Assembly (NCBI RefSeq): GCF_003860525.1
Contig: NZ_CP034161.1
Location: 682,001 to 746,000 of the forward strand
DNA from: Epilithonimonas vandammei
GTDB taxonomy: Bacteria; Bacteroidota; Bacteroidia; Flavobacteriales; Weeksellaceae
Reading direction: 5' to 3'
DNA length: 64,000 nucleotides
Position numbers and translations under genes: made by a program. This document shows positions 34,257 to 43,581 of the stretch, in pieces. Numbering within the stretch: position 1 is the first letter of the stretch; the number at the start of each line of letters is the position of its first letter. Below the pieces are notes generated by a model that saw only the letters and a list, made by a program, of their open reading frames with translations, had not been told where the DNA came from and made no database searches.

Positions 34257-35540
34257 TTAATCTTCTAAATTATATTGTTTTATTTTTCTGTAAAGCGTTC
34301 GCTGAGAAATCCCCAGTTCATCTGCTGCTTTGTTTCTTCTGCCTTTGTGTTTTTCCAAAGCTTTGATAATCAGATCTTTTTCATTGTTCTGAAGCGATAG
34401 AGATTCAGGCTTTGCTTCTTCTATTTCAATATCTTCTACATCGTTAAAGTGGTGATCATCTTCTGAAACAATAGTGGGATGATGCACCTCATTCTGATTA
34501 TTATTTTCAAAATAAAGTAAAGAATTCGGGTTAGATGTCTGCGCTTCCGGTGTATAGATCCTACTGATTAGATTTTTTTCCTGAGAACTCAAATCTGCAT
34601 TACCTCTGTTCTTTATGAGCTCCGAAGTTAAGGATTTTAAATCATTAATGTCATTTCGCATATCGAAAAGGATTTTATACATAATCTCTCTTTCCGAACC
34701 AAAGTCAGAGCCGGAATTACTACTGTTGTTTTTTTGTACAACAACCGGAAGATTGGAATTCATCGGTATATATTCTGCTAACTTTACAGAATTGATTTCT
34801 CTGTTCTGTTCCACAACTGTCATTTGCTCAACCAGATTTCTCAATTGACGAACGTTTCCTGGGAACGCATAATTTTCGAGATAAGCAACTGCATCGTCTG
34901 TCAACTTGAGTTCCGGCATTCTGTATTTCTCAGCAAAATCTCTCGCAAACTTTCTGAATAACAAATGGATATCGCCCTTTCTTTCTCGCAAAGCCGGCAT
35001 ATCAATCTGTACTGTATTCAGTCGGTAATACAAATCCTCTCGGAAACGTCCATCGGTAATAGCTTTCATCATATTGACATTGGTTGCAGCTACGATTCTG
35101 ACATTGGTTTTCTGAACCTGGGAAGAACCCACTTTCATAAATTCTCCACTTTCCAAAACTCTCAAAAGACGAACTTGCGTTTGCAAAGGAAGTTCACCAA
35201 CTTCATCCAAGAAAATTGTTCCGCCATCTGCGACTTCAAAATAACCTTTTCGGGTAGATGTCGCACCTGTAAAAGCACCTTTTTCGTGTCCGAAAAGTTC
35301 AGAATCAATCGTTCCTTCCGGTATCGCGCCACAGTTGACAACGATGTAAGGCTGATGTTTTCTTCTAGATTCTGAGTGGATTATTTTTGGGATAAACTCT
35401 TTCCCGACGCCACTTTCTCCAATGACGAGAACGGAAATATCAGTTGGTGCTACTTGTATTGATTTTTCCAAGGCACGATTAAGTGCAGGAAAATTTCCAA
35501 TGATGCCGAAGCGGTTTTTTATAGATTGTAAGTCTGCCAT
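34257..35540 (-). CDS. Sigma54-interacting AAA+ transcriptional regulator
   Basis: The 427-aa protein begins at the AAA+ domain, with no receiver or sensor domain in front. It has Walker A GESGVGKE (about residues 42-49), the sigma54-contact loop GAFTGA (about 91-96), Walker B GGTIFLDEVGELP and arginine-finger segments, then a flexible Asn/Glu-rich linker (about 270-380) and a Fis-type HTH at the end (NKAADELGISQRTLYRKIK). Such regulators in this operon are common in Flavobacteriia. GAFTGA implies use of RpoN. Confidence 0.93.
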   Translation of the reverse strand: MADLQSIKNRFGIIGNFPALNRALEKSIQVAPTDISVLVIGESGVGKEFIPKIIHSESRRKHQPYIVVNCGAIPEGTIDSELFGHEKGAFTGATSTRKGYFEVADGGTIFLDEVGELPLQTQVRLLRVLESGEFMKVGSSQVQKTNVRIVAATNVNMMKAITDGRFREDLYYRLNTVQIDMPALRERKGDIHLLFRKFARDFAEKYRMPELKLTDDAVAYLENYAFPGNVRQLRNLVEQMTVVEQNREINSVKLAEYIPMNSNLPVVVQKNNSSNSGSDFGSEREIMYKILFDMRNDINDLKSLTSELIKNRGNADLSSQEKNLISRIYTPEAQTSNPNSLLYFENNNQNEVHHPTIVSEDDHHFNDVEDIEIEEAKPESLSLQNNEKDLIIKALEKHKGRRNKAADELGISQRTLYRKIKQYNLED

Positions 35541-35576
35541 GTTTTCTTTGTAATAATTTTTAAAATTAAAAAACGA

Positions 35577-36707
35577 TCAATTTTGTAAAAGTTTTTTTAA
35601 TTCTTCTTTAGTGGGAAGTACGGTTTGGTACTTACTTGCAAAAATCTGCTCGTTATCTTCCGGCAAAGTATATTCTACCAAAGCTTCACTTTTGTCTTGA
35701 CAGAGGATGATTCCGATGGTTTTATTCTCGTCTTGCAAACGTTTTTCACGGTCATAATAATTCACATACATTTGCATTTGTCCGATGTCCTGATGTTTCA
35801 ATTCTCCAATTTTTAAATCAATTAAAACAAAACATTTTAAAATCCGGTTGTAAAAAACCAGGTCTATTTTGAAATGTTTTTCGTCAAAAGTTATTCGGTT
35901 TTGTCGGGCTACAAACGTAAAACCAGTTCCTAATTCTAAAAGAAAATGTTCCAATTTATCAATTAATCTACTTTCCAAATCATCTTCGGAATAGCTTGAT
36001 TTCTCCGCTAAACCTAAAAATTCTAAAACATAAGGATCTTTGACGAGGTCTTTCGGTTTTTCAAAAATCTGTCCTTTTTCAGATAGTTGAAGGATTTCTT
36101 CTTTGTTTTTGCTTAATGATAATCTTGTGTATAATGCAGAATCGAATTGTCTTTGTAATTCTCTTAAACTCCAATTATTTTTGTAAGCCTCGATTTCGTA
36201 AAATTTTCTTTCATTGAGGTCGCTGATTCTCATTAATTTAAGATAATGCGACCAAGAAAGGTTGAAATTGAAAGCGTTTTTTTGTGAAATATTTAAATTC
36301 GTCAAATCTGTTGACAATCTTTCATTTATTTGATTATCAGGCAATTTAAATTCCGCAGACTGTGTCTGCGATTTTCCGTGATTATCTTTTTTTTCTATCA
36401 TATTGAATTCCGCAGACACCGTCTGCGCAATTGAATAAGACAAATAGAATTGTCTCATTTGTTCTAAATTTCTTTGAGAAAATCCTTTTCCAAATCTCTC
36501 AGTAAGATACAAAGACAATTCTTTTAGAACCGCTTTTCCGTATTCTGCACGGTTTTCGCCATTTTGTTCGTCTTCTACAATCATTCTTCCAATCTCGAAA
36601 TAGGTAATGACCATTGTCTGGTTGACCGTGGACACCACTTTTTTTCTTGCATTATCTAATAATACAGAAATATTGAATAGAAGTTCTTTTGATTGTATAT
36701 TGCTCAT
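35577..36707 (-). CDS. DUF1016 / YhcG-type PDDEXK nuclease domain protein
   Basis: The 376-aa protein has an N-terminal DUF1016 domain (TYFEIGRMIVEDEQNGENRA, FSQRNLEQMRQFYL, LSWSHYLKLMRI) and a C-terminal PD-(D/E)xK nuclease with HFKIDLVFYNRILKCFVLID and LKIGELKHQDIGQMQMYVNY (Asp, Asp/Lys positions). Such proteins are found in defence and accessory loci. Residues 94-120 contain two near-repeats AQTVSAEF and SQTQSAEF, encoded by DNA palindromes, and the segment to about residue 148 is an insert before the conserved LSWSHY motif. It sits between miaB and the sigma54-type regulator. Confidence 0.9.
   Translation of the reverse strand: MSNIQSKELLFNISVLLDNARKKVVSTVNQTMVITYFEIGRMIVEDEQNGENRAEYGKAVLKELSLYLTERFGKGFSQRNLEQMRQFYLSYSIAQTVSAEFNMIEKKDNHGKSQTQSAEFKLPDNQINERLSTDLTNLNISQKNAFNFNLSWSHYLKLMRISDLNERKFYEIEAYKNNWSLRELQRQFDSALYTRLSLSKNKEEILQLSEKGQIFEKPKDLVKDPYVLEFLGLAEKSSYSEDDLESRLIDKLEHFLLELGTGFTFVARQNRITFDEKHFKIDLVFYNRILKCFVLIDLKIGELKHQDIGQMQMYVNYYDREKRLQDENKTIGIILCQDKSEALVEYTLPEDNEQIFASKYQTVLPTKEELKKLLQN
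36354..36427. repeat. Two in-frame palindromes inside the DUF1016 gene
   Basis: CGCAGAC-TGT-GTCTGCG (36354-36370) and CGCAGAC-ACC-GTCTGCG (36411-36427) are perfect 7+7 palindromes 57 bases apart, each preceded by an AATTC-type flank. Both keep the reading frame and encode SQTQSAEF and AQTVSAEF. Confidence 0.9.
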
Positions 36708-36721
36708 TGCTTAAAATGAAT

Positions 36722-38158
36722 TTACAAAACCGTTTCCCCCAAAAGTGTTCCCTGCGTATTCCCATGAACGAAAACTGAAACCAAGTCACCAATTTTCTGT
36801 CCTTCCTTCATATCAAAAACGCAAACGGCATTTTGAGAATTCCTTCCTTTCCATTGGTTTTTGTTCTTCTTGGAAACACCTTCAATTAATATTTCGTGAA
36901 CTCTGCCGACGTAAGAAGCCATTCTCTTTTTGGATAATTCGCCTTGCAAAGCAATCACTTCTGCCAAACGTCTTTGCTTGACATCTGCAGGAATATCGTC
37001 TTCCATCTTTTTGTGAGCAGGCGTTCCTGGTCTTTCGGAATAAGCAAACATATAGCCATAATCATATTCCACTTCTCTCATCAGTGATAATGTATCTTGG
37101 TGGTCTTCCTCAGTTTCGGTACAGAATCCGATAATCATATCTTGAGAAAAAGAAATGTCTGGAACGATTTCCTTAGCTTTTCTGATTAGATCCAAATATT
37201 CCTGACGTGTGTGCTGACGGTTCATCAAGTCCAGGATTCTGTCGCTTCCACTTTGAACAGGCAAGTGAACATATTTGCAAATATTATTGTGTTTTGCCAT
37301 CACTCGGAAAACATCCAGACTCATATCCTGAGGATTGGAGGTCGAGAATCTGATTCTCATATTTGGAACAGCTGTCGCAACCATTTCCATCAATTGAGCA
37401 AAATTAACAGCCGTTAATTTTTGCATTTCTGATGCTTTTGCAAAATCCTTTTTTGGACCGCCTCCGTACCAAAGATAAGAGTCAACATTTTGACCTAAAA
37501 GTGTAATTTCTTTATAACCGTTATTCCAAAGGTCAAGACATTCTTCTATGATAGAATGCGGGTCACGGCTTCTTTCTCTTCCTCTTGTAAAAGGAACAAC
37601 ACAGAAAGTGCACATATTATCGCAACCTCTGGTAATGGTAACAAAAGCTGTAACACCATTTCCGCCAAGACGAACGGGATTAATATCTGCGTAAGTTTCT
37701 TCTTTTGAGAGGATTACGTTGATAGCGTCTCTTCCGTCATCGGTTTCTTTGAGAAGATTGGGGAGATCTCTATAAGCATCTGGACCAACCACCAAATCCA
37801 CGAGTTGTTCCTCATCTAAGAACTTGGTTTTCAATCGTTCTGCCATACAACCAAGAACACCGACGGTAAGATTTGGTTTTTCCTTTTTAAGATTTTTGAA
37901 TTGAGCGAGACGCATTCTTACCGTTTGCTCTGCCTTCTCACGGATGGAACAAGTGTTAAGCAAAATTAAATCTGCTTCTTCCTGCTTCAGAGTCGTGTTG
38001 TAACCTTGTTCATTAAGAATGGATGCAACAATCTCGGAATCAGAGAAATTCATCTGACAACCGTAACTTTCCAGAAATAATTTTTTAGAATTTCCGGATT
38101 TTTCTGCAATGGCGAATGCTTCCCCTTGTTTAGTTTCGTCTATATATTTTTCCTGCAC
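36722..38158 (-). CDS. miaB: tRNA-2-methylthio-N6-dimethylallyladenosine synthase MiaB
   Basis: MiaB is a radical-SAM enzyme that methylthiolates i6A37 in tRNAs. The 478-aa protein has the N-terminal MTTase domain with [12 protein letters not shown] (Cys of the auxiliary cluster), [10 protein letters not shown] and [11 protein letters not shown], the radical-SAM CxxxCxxC in [19 protein letters not shown], and a C-terminal TRAM domain. Its partner enzyme miaA is also in the window, at 57.4 kb. A TATCTTTG -7-like box lies on the minus strand at 38242-38249, without a clear -33 partner. Confidence 0.97.
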   Translation of the reverse strand: MQEKYIDETKQGEAFAIAEKSGNSKKLFLESYGCQMNFSDSEIVASILNEQGYNTTLKQEEADLILLNTCSIREKAEQTVRMRLAQFKNLKKEKPNLTVGVLGCMAERLKTKFLDEEQLVDLVVGPDAYRDLPNLLKETDDGRDAINVILSKEETYADINPVRLGGNGVTAFVTITRGCDNMCTFCVVPFTRGRERSRDPHSIIEECLDLWNNGYKEITLLGQNVDSYLWYGGGPKKDFAKASEMQKLTAVNFAQLMEMVATAVPNMRIRFSTSNPQDMSLDVFRVMAKHNNICKYVHLPVQSGSDRILDLMNRQHTRQEYLDLIRKAKEIVPDISFSQDMIIGFCTETEEDHQDTLSLMREVEYDYGYMFAYSERPGTPAHKKMEDDIPADVKQRRLAEVIALQGELSKKRMASYVGRVHEILIEGVSKKNKNQWKGRNSQNAVCVFDMKEGQKIGDLVSVFVHGNTQGTLLGETVL

Positions 38159-38442
38159 TACATTTATATTTAAAGCTCAATGTTTTAAAAATCCAATGAT
38201 GAGTGAACTTTGAAATTAAAACTTTGAACTGTTTAAGTCTGCAAAGATACAAAATATTGTGACAGAATGGCAGATAATGATTAATCATTAAATAAACTTT
38301 TATCAATCATTTGTGAGAAAACAATAAAATGAATTAGTAGAATTATTATTAATATCAAATGTTCCCTTTTACGTTAAAATATATAGAGAAGTGAATTTAT
38401 CCATTTTTGATTTTGTAAATTTGATTTTAATTTAGATTTAAA

Positions 38443-38862
38443 ATGAAAATTACACTTAATAGAATCAACGATGATTTTTTGTTTGAATGTTCCAACGAAC
38501 AAGGAAATTCTATTTTATTAGATAACACGACTTTGCCCGGAGCAAAAGGTGTTTCGCCAATGCAATCTGTTCTAATGGCAGTTGCCGGTTGTAGCGGAAT
38601 TGATGTCGTTTCAATCCTGAAAAAACAACGTCAGACAATTACAGATTTCAAAGCGGAAGTGGAAGGCGAAAGAGTTCAGGTGGATGAAGCAAAACCTTTC
38701 AAATCCATCAAAGTGAAATTTTTCCTCGAAGGTGAAATCGACCCGAAAAAAGCTAAAAAAGCAGCCGAATTATCTTTTGAAAAGTATTGTTCTGTTTCTA
38801 AAACGCTTGAGCCAAATGTTGAGATTTCTTATGAGGTCAGCGTGAATGGAGTAGTAGTTTAA
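38443..38862 (+). CDS. OsmC family protein
   Basis: The 139-aa OsmC/Ohr-fold protein has one conserved Cys in MAVAGCSGIDVVSILKKQ (about residue 50) and a second in FEKYCSVSKTL (about 110), the pair that forms the thiol active site for organic hydroperoxide reduction. Sequence type is the YhfA-like OsmC branch. TAAATTTG at 38416-38423 is a possible -7 box. Confidence 0.93.
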   Translation: MKITLNRINDDFLFECSNEQGNSILLDNTTLPGAKGVSPMQSVLMAVAGCSGIDVVSILKKQRQTITDFKAEVEGERVQVDEAKPFKSIKVKFFLEGEIDPKKAKKAAELSFEKYCSVSKTLEPNVEISYEVSVNGVVV

Positions 38863-38882
38863 AAATCCGTAAAAACTAAACA

Positions 38883-39533
38883 ATGAAAATTAAATTAGGA
38901 ATTATTTTTCCAATTTTTCTTTTAATATTTTTCCAAAGTTGTATTGTAGTTCCTCAAAGAGATTATCAAGGATTTAGTAAGTCTTTGGTTTTTAAGGATA
39001 ACAAAAAATGGATGATTAATAAAGCCCTTACGGATTTAAATTCTACTGATGCAATAAAATTTAATCAGAACAATTTTGACTTGTTTAATAAGTTAAGTAA
39101 TGGAAATGCCAAAACGATTATGGATGCGCAAAAAGAGAACTTGATTCCAAACAAAATCGCTTATCATCCAAGTTTAGACGAACTGGAGACTTTGAAAAAC
39201 TCTACAGATTTTGATTATTTGGTTAATAGTTATACCAAAAATGTGAGGGATGAAATTGCTAATATTGAAACAGAATTGCCATTTCAATACAGTAAAAATG
39301 AAGCATTTGTTATTGTCGAAGTCTATGATTTGAAATCTTTGAAAAAAATATACTATCAAAAAGTATCGTCTTCCCAGACTTTAGAAGGAAGAAAATATCC
39401 GTCTGAACAAACTCTTCAAGAACAAATCAATAGAAAAAGTTCAGGACCAAATTTTAGCTATTCAGCAAATCAACTGATTTTTATTAATCAGAAAAAACTT
39501 TTAAAAGATATTTCGAAGAATGCTATAAAATAG
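38883..39533 (+). CDS. Predicted lipoprotein of unknown function
   Basis: The 216-aa protein has a lipoprotein signal ending FFQSC (lipid-Cys20). The mature part is mixed alpha/beta with no recognised domain; it is rich in Asn, Lys and Ser. It follows the OsmC gene by 20 bases and is probably co-transcribed. I do not recognise a family. Confidence 0.75.
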   Translation: MKIKLGIIFPIFLLIFFQSCIVVPQRDYQGFSKSLVFKDNKKWMINKALTDLNSTDAIKFNQNNFDLFNKLSNGNAKTIMDAQKENLIPNKIAYHPSLDELETLKNSTDFDYLVNSYTKNVRDEIANIETELPFQYSKNEAFVIVEVYDLKSLKKIYYQKVSSSQTLEGRKYPSEQTLQEQINRKSSGPNFSYSANQLIFINQKKLLKDISKNAIK

Positions 39534-39552
39534 AAGTAATTCATTCTAATAA

Positions 39553-39583
39553 AAAACCTTATCAAAATCTGATAAGGTTTTTA
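39553..39583. terminator. Bidirectional terminator
   Basis: A perfect 13-bp stem AAAAACCTTATCA / TGATAAGGTTTTT with a 5-base loop separates the lipoprotein gene from the convergent glycosidase gene. Confidence 0.92.
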
Positions 39584-39585
39584 GT

Positions 39586-42192
39586 TTATCGGCTAGCTAG
39601 TCTCGGCTGAATCAACTTCGCCACCGTGGAAGTCCAACCAGTTTGATGAGAAGCGCCGACACCACGACCATTATCGCCGTGAAAATATTCGAAGAACATA
39701 ATGTAATCTTTGAAATGTGGGTCCTGATTGAATTTCTCAACGCCACCGTTGAATGCTCTGTTTCCATTTTCATCTTTTAAGAAAATTTTACAAAGTCTGT
39801 TGCTGATATCCTTTGAAACTTCATCCAGATTTTTGTATTCTCCGCTTCCTTTTGGATATTCTATTTTTAAAGAATCTCCGAAAAAGAAATCAAAACGCTG
39901 TAAACTTTCAACAATCAGGAAATTAATCGGAAACCAAATAGGTCCGCGCCAATTGCTATTTCCACCAAACATTCGGCTGTCGCTTTCTGCAGGCGTGTAA
40001 TGAACCACGTGTTCCTGCCCGTGAACAGTGAATCGGAAAGGATTTTCTTCATAGACTTTGGACATTGCACGGATTCCATAATCGCTGAGGAATTCAGATT
40101 CGTCCACTAATCTTGTTAAAACTTTTGTCAATCTTGTTTTTCTGAGGATACTCAAAAGGTGTTTATTGCCTTCGCCTTCAACATACCATTGGGAAACGAG
40201 TTTGGTCAGGTCTTGCTTATTTTTCAGAACCCATTCCATTCTTTTTTTGAACTCCGGAAGTTTTTCCAAAAGACTGTGTTCCACAACTTCTACTGCAAAC
40301 ATCGGAATCAATCCAACAATGCTTCGAAGTTTCAAATTCACACTGTCTCCATTGGAAAGCTGTAGCAAATCATAGAAAAATCCGTCTTCTTCGTTCCAAA
40401 GTCCTTGCTTGTCTTCCCCAATGTTTTCCATTGCTTCGGCGATATAAAGATAATGCTCAAAGAATTTGATCGCCATATCTTCATAAACAGGATTGTACGT
40501 TGCGAGTTCCATAGAAATACGCATCATATTCAGTGCGTACATTGCCATCCAGCTTGTTCCGTCGGCTTGTTCAAGATGTTCCCCTTGATTGAATTCCATA
40601 TTTCTGTCAAAGGCTCCGATGTTATCCAAACCAAGGAATCCGCCTCCAAAAAGATTATTTCCGTTGTAATCTTTTCGGTTTACCCACCAAGTGAAATTCA
40701 ATAATAATTTTTGGAAAACCCTTTCTAGGAAAGCCAAATCCGGCTTCCCATTATTTTTTTCGTCAATTTTAAAAACTCGGAAAGTTGCCCAAGCGTGAAC
40801 AGGCGGATTAACGTCATCAAAATTCCATTCGTAAGCAGGAAGCTGTCCGTTTGGATGCATATACCATTCTTTCGTCAGAGTAATCAATTGATTTTTAGCG
40901 AATTCCGAATCAATCACAGAAAAACTCACGCAATGGAACGCCAAATCCCAAGTCGCATACCAAGGATATTCCCACTTGTCAGGCATCGAGATAATATCTT
41001 TGTTATGAAGATGTTCCCAATTGCTGTTTCGCACAAAACCTTTTCGTTGAATAGGGAAATTAGGGTCGCCTTTTAGCCATTTCCCGATGTTGTAATGATA
41101 GAATTGTTTATTCCAAAGCAAACCTGCAAATGCCTGTCTTTGGACATTCTTTTCGTCTTCATTTTCAATATCTTTTTGGATGTTCGCATAGAATTCATCC
41201 GCGTCCTGTTTTCGTCGGGAAACAATTTCATCAAAATCCCAAAACGCATCATCCATAATATGAGGCGACAATCGGAATTCAAAAACCTTGTTGCTGTTCG
41301 CTTCTATGATTTCTTCACAATGAAGAGATGCTTTTGTCCCTGTTTTAGAAGGGTTTACGGTGTTAAGACCTTTTGTAATATATTGGTTAATTCCGTCTTT
41401 GAAAAAACCTTCAGTCTTCGGAAGATTAAATAGCCTTGAACGATTGGTTTCATTCTCACAAAACAGCGCATCAGCATTTCTATTTCTGGAATATAATTTC
41501 TTTATACTAAGACTATTATGATGAACATCTATTTCACCTTGTTTAGAAAAACCAAGTTGACCTTTGTAGTCGTTATAACCCCATATCCAGTTGTTTCTGT
41601 ACCAAACTGTTGGGAGAACTACGATTGGAGCAGGTCGATTACTTCTGTTATGAACATCAATTCTGATTAAAAAATCATCCTCGCCAGCTTTCGCATATTC
41701 AATAAAAATATCAAAATATTCATCATTGTCAAAGATTCCGGTATCAAATATTTCATATTCAGGGTCTTTGTTGGAGCGTTGCGCATTCGTATTGATAAGG
41801 TCATCGTACGGAAACGCATTGATTGGATATTTGTAAACCATCTTCATATAGCTATGAGACGGCGTATTGTCCAGATAATAAAAAATCTCCTTGATATCTT
41901 CGCCGTGATTTCCCTGATAATTACTCAGTCCGAAAAAACGTTCCTTAACTCTGCAGTCATTTTTATTCCAGAAAGAAAGCGCAAAACACATCTGTTGCTT
42001 CTCATCCGAGATTCCCGCGATGCCTTCCTCTGCCCAGCGGTAAGTCCACGCTTCCGCCATATCGTGACCGGTAAATTCCCACGCATCACCGTTGGTACTG
42101 TAATCTTCGCGTACATTTCCCCATTGGCGGTGGCTCACGTAAGGTCCCCACTTTTTCCAATCCGGATTTTTTAATTTTTCTTCTTCATTCAT
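39586..42192 (-). CDS. MGH1-like / GH63-type glycoside hydrolase
   Basis: The 868-aa cytoplasmic protein (no signal peptide) resembles the GH63-related family that includes mannosylglycerate hydrolase. It has an N-terminal beta-sandwich part with RKWGP-like start KKWGPYVSHRQWG, and an (alpha/alpha)6 barrel with YPWYATWDLAFHCVSFSVID (general acid Asp region), EWNFDDVNPPVHAWATFRVF, EQADGTSWMAMYALNMMRI, and the late NSNWRGPIWFPINFL and GEGNKHLLS. The chosen ATG (MNEEEKLKNPDWKKW) is preferred over one 60 bases upstream. The sugar substrate is not clear. Confidence 0.88.
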   Translation of the reverse strand: MNEEEKLKNPDWKKWGPYVSHRQWGNVREDYSTNGDAWEFTGHDMAEAWTYRWAEEGIAGISDEKQQMCFALSFWNKNDCRVKERFFGLSNYQGNHGEDIKEIFYYLDNTPSHSYMKMVYKYPINAFPYDDLINTNAQRSNKDPEYEIFDTGIFDNDEYFDIFIEYAKAGEDDFLIRIDVHNRSNRPAPIVVLPTVWYRNNWIWGYNDYKGQLGFSKQGEIDVHHNSLSIKKLYSRNRNADALFCENETNRSRLFNLPKTEGFFKDGINQYITKGLNTVNPSKTGTKASLHCEEIIEANSNKVFEFRLSPHIMDDAFWDFDEIVSRRKQDADEFYANIQKDIENEDEKNVQRQAFAGLLWNKQFYHYNIGKWLKGDPNFPIQRKGFVRNSNWEHLHNKDIISMPDKWEYPWYATWDLAFHCVSFSVIDSEFAKNQLITLTKEWYMHPNGQLPAYEWNFDDVNPPVHAWATFRVFKIDEKNNGKPDLAFLERVFQKLLLNFTWWVNRKDYNGNNLFGGGFLGLDNIGAFDRNMEFNQGEHLEQADGTSWMAMYALNMMRISMELATYNPVYEDMAIKFFEHYLYIAEAMENIGEDKQGLWNEEDGFFYDLLQLSNGDSVNLKLRSIVGLIPMFAVEVVEHSLLEKLPEFKKRMEWVLKNKQDLTKLVSQWYVEGEGNKHLLSILRKTRLTKVLTRLVDESEFLSDYGIRAMSKVYEENPFRFTVHGQEHVVHYTPAESDSRMFGGNSNWRGPIWFPINFLIVESLQRFDFFFGDSLKIEYPKGSGEYKNLDEVSKDISNRLCKIFLKDENGNRAFNGGVEKFNQDPHFKDYIMFFEYFHGDNGRGVGASHQTGWTSTVAKLIQPRLASR

Positions 42193-42269
42193 TTTTCTAA
42201 TTATTTTTCGAGAATAATTATTCTTTTTATTGGGAGCAACACGGTTGTACATTTGTTAGAACATTACAA

Positions 42270-42385
42270 CCCGCTGTCCACTATATCTTTTTTTGCTTAG
42301 AGAGATTTGTCATCAAAAGAAAACTTTCTCAAAAGCAAAAAAAGGATGCCGTTCCCATCGGGGCTATGTTGAGGTTTTTCACTTC
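42270..42385. repeat. Intergenic repeat, copy A (CCCGCTGTCC...CATCGGGGCT type)
   Basis: The left end is AACCCGCTGTCCACTATATC followed by a T-run; the right end is an A-run, then GGATGCCGTTCCCATCGGGG and CTATGTTGAGG. The same ends recur at 47.4-47.5 kb. There is no ORF of interest. This type of intergenic element is familiar from flavobacterial genomes. Confidence 0.8.
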
Positions 42386-42438
42386 CTTCAACGAATCAAA
42401 AGGCCATTAATAATTTATAATTCATCATTAATAATTAA

Positions 42439-43245
42439 TTATCCGTTGTCTGCAAAACTCTCCAGCGTCGTCATTCCACCATCCACATAGATACTCGCAC
42501 CTGTAATATAATCCGAATAATCACTCGCCAAAAATACGGCTAAATTTCCAATGTCTTCCGGTTGCCCGATTCTGTCATACGGAATCAGCGTCATTAGCGC
42601 ATCCAGAGATTTTTGATTATCCCAAGCGGATTTGTTTATAGGAGTTTGAATGGCGCCCGGACAAATATTATTCACACGGATTTTTTGTTTCCCATATTCC
42701 TGAGCCAGCGTTTGCATCAGCATTCTAAGTGCTCCTTTGCTGGAAGCATAATTCGCGTGTCCAGCCCAAGGAATCGTTTCGTGAACACTGCTGATATTGA
42801 TAATTTTTCCCAACGCTTTGGATTTTTCGGTCATTCCACGTTTCAAAAATTCTTTAATCGCTTCTCTTGAACAAAGAAATTGTCCCGTCAAATTCACATC
42901 GATTACTTTCTGCCATTGAGCGAGGGTCATTTCTACAAAAGATGCATCTTGTTGTAAACCTGCGTTATTAATAAGAATATCTACAGTTCCATATTTATCA
43001 ATTGTCGTTTGGAACATTGCCAGAACTTGGTCTTCCTTACTCACATCACATTGAATAATCAAACCTTCGCCTCCATTTTCTTCAATGGTTTTCAGCGTTT
43101 CTTCTGCTTCCGGACGAGAATGTTCGGATGAATGATTCACGATAACGATCGCGCCGGATTTTGCCAGACTGATAGCAATTCCTTTTCCTATTCCGCTGCT
43201 GGAACCTGTCACTATAGCAACTTGTTTATTTAGATTAATGTCCAT
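42439..43245 (-). CDS. SDR family oxidoreductase (glucose 1-dehydrogenase-like)
   Basis: The 268-aa NAD(P)-dependent dehydrogenase has the cofactor motif TGSSSGIGKGIA (about residues 12-23), NNAG (about 90-93), the catalytic Ser in INISSVHE and Tyr-Lys in YASSKGAL, and a C-terminal DYSDYITGASIYVDGGMT. This resembles glucose 1-dehydrogenase and 3-oxoacyl reductase members of the classical SDR family; the substrate is not known. The start that begins MDINLNKQVAIVTG is used; a longer in-frame extension is unlikely. Confidence 0.9.
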   Translation of the reverse strand: MDINLNKQVAIVTGSSSGIGKGIAISLAKSGAIVIVNHSSEHSRPEAEETLKTIEENGGEGLIIQCDVSKEDQVLAMFQTTIDKYGTVDILINNAGLQQDASFVEMTLAQWQKVIDVNLTGQFLCSREAIKEFLKRGMTEKSKALGKIINISSVHETIPWAGHANYASSKGALRMLMQTLAQEYGKQKIRVNNICPGAIQTPINKSAWDNQKSLDALMTLIPYDRIGQPEDIGNLAVFLASDYSDYITGASIYVDGGMTTLESFADNG

Positions 43246-43355
43246 TTTTTCAAATTTTGTGATTTTTTCTAAGCAAATATTATACATAACTGCCATTATA
43301 AATATCTTACAATTAATTGTTAACAAAAAATTGATGTACATAAATTTTCATACAA

Positions 43356-43388
43356 TTTGGAACTAATGCAATTTCTTGTCTATCTTTG
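43356..43388 (+). promoter_or_regulatory. Predicted promoter of the metX transcript
   Basis: TTTG (43356-43359) and TATCTTTG (43381-43388) are 21 bases apart. Transcription would start about 30 bases before the riboswitch. Confidence 0.7.
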
Positions 43389-43421
43389 CGCCCAGATTTG
43401 TTCATTTACATATTGAAAATG

Positions 43422-43520
43422 TTATCGAGAAAGGTGGAGAGATTAGACTCTGTGAAACCTTGGCAACCCTTCGGAAACGAAGAAGGTGCTAAATTCTATC
43501 CGCAATGGCGGAAAAGATAA
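43422..43520 (+). ncRNA. SAM-I (S-box) riboswitch
   Basis: All conserved S-box segments are present in order: P1 arms TTATC / GATAA at the two ends, GAGAAAGGTGGAGAGA, the kink-turn side, TGAAACCTTGGCAACC, and AAGGTGCTAAATTC before P4. It binds S-adenosylmethionine and turns down the genes behind it, here homoserine acyltransferase and homoserine dehydrogenase. Together with the promoter it accounts for the gene-free stretch before metX. Confidence 0.95.
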
Positions 43521-43533
43521 CCCAAACCTATTT

Positions 43534-43581
43534 CTACATTTCCCTGTAGCATTTTCAATTTAATTTTATCAAAATTGAAAA
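43534..43581 (+). promoter_or_regulatory. Expression-platform hairpins covering the metX start codon
   Basis: After the riboswitch, a small hairpin CTACA/TGTAG (43534-43549) is followed by a 10-bp perfect stem TTTTCAATTT (43552-43561) with AAATTGAAAA (43572-43581), whose right arm contains the TTG start codon of metX (43575-43577). There is no U-run, so control of translation start fits better than termination. Confidence 0.65.
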
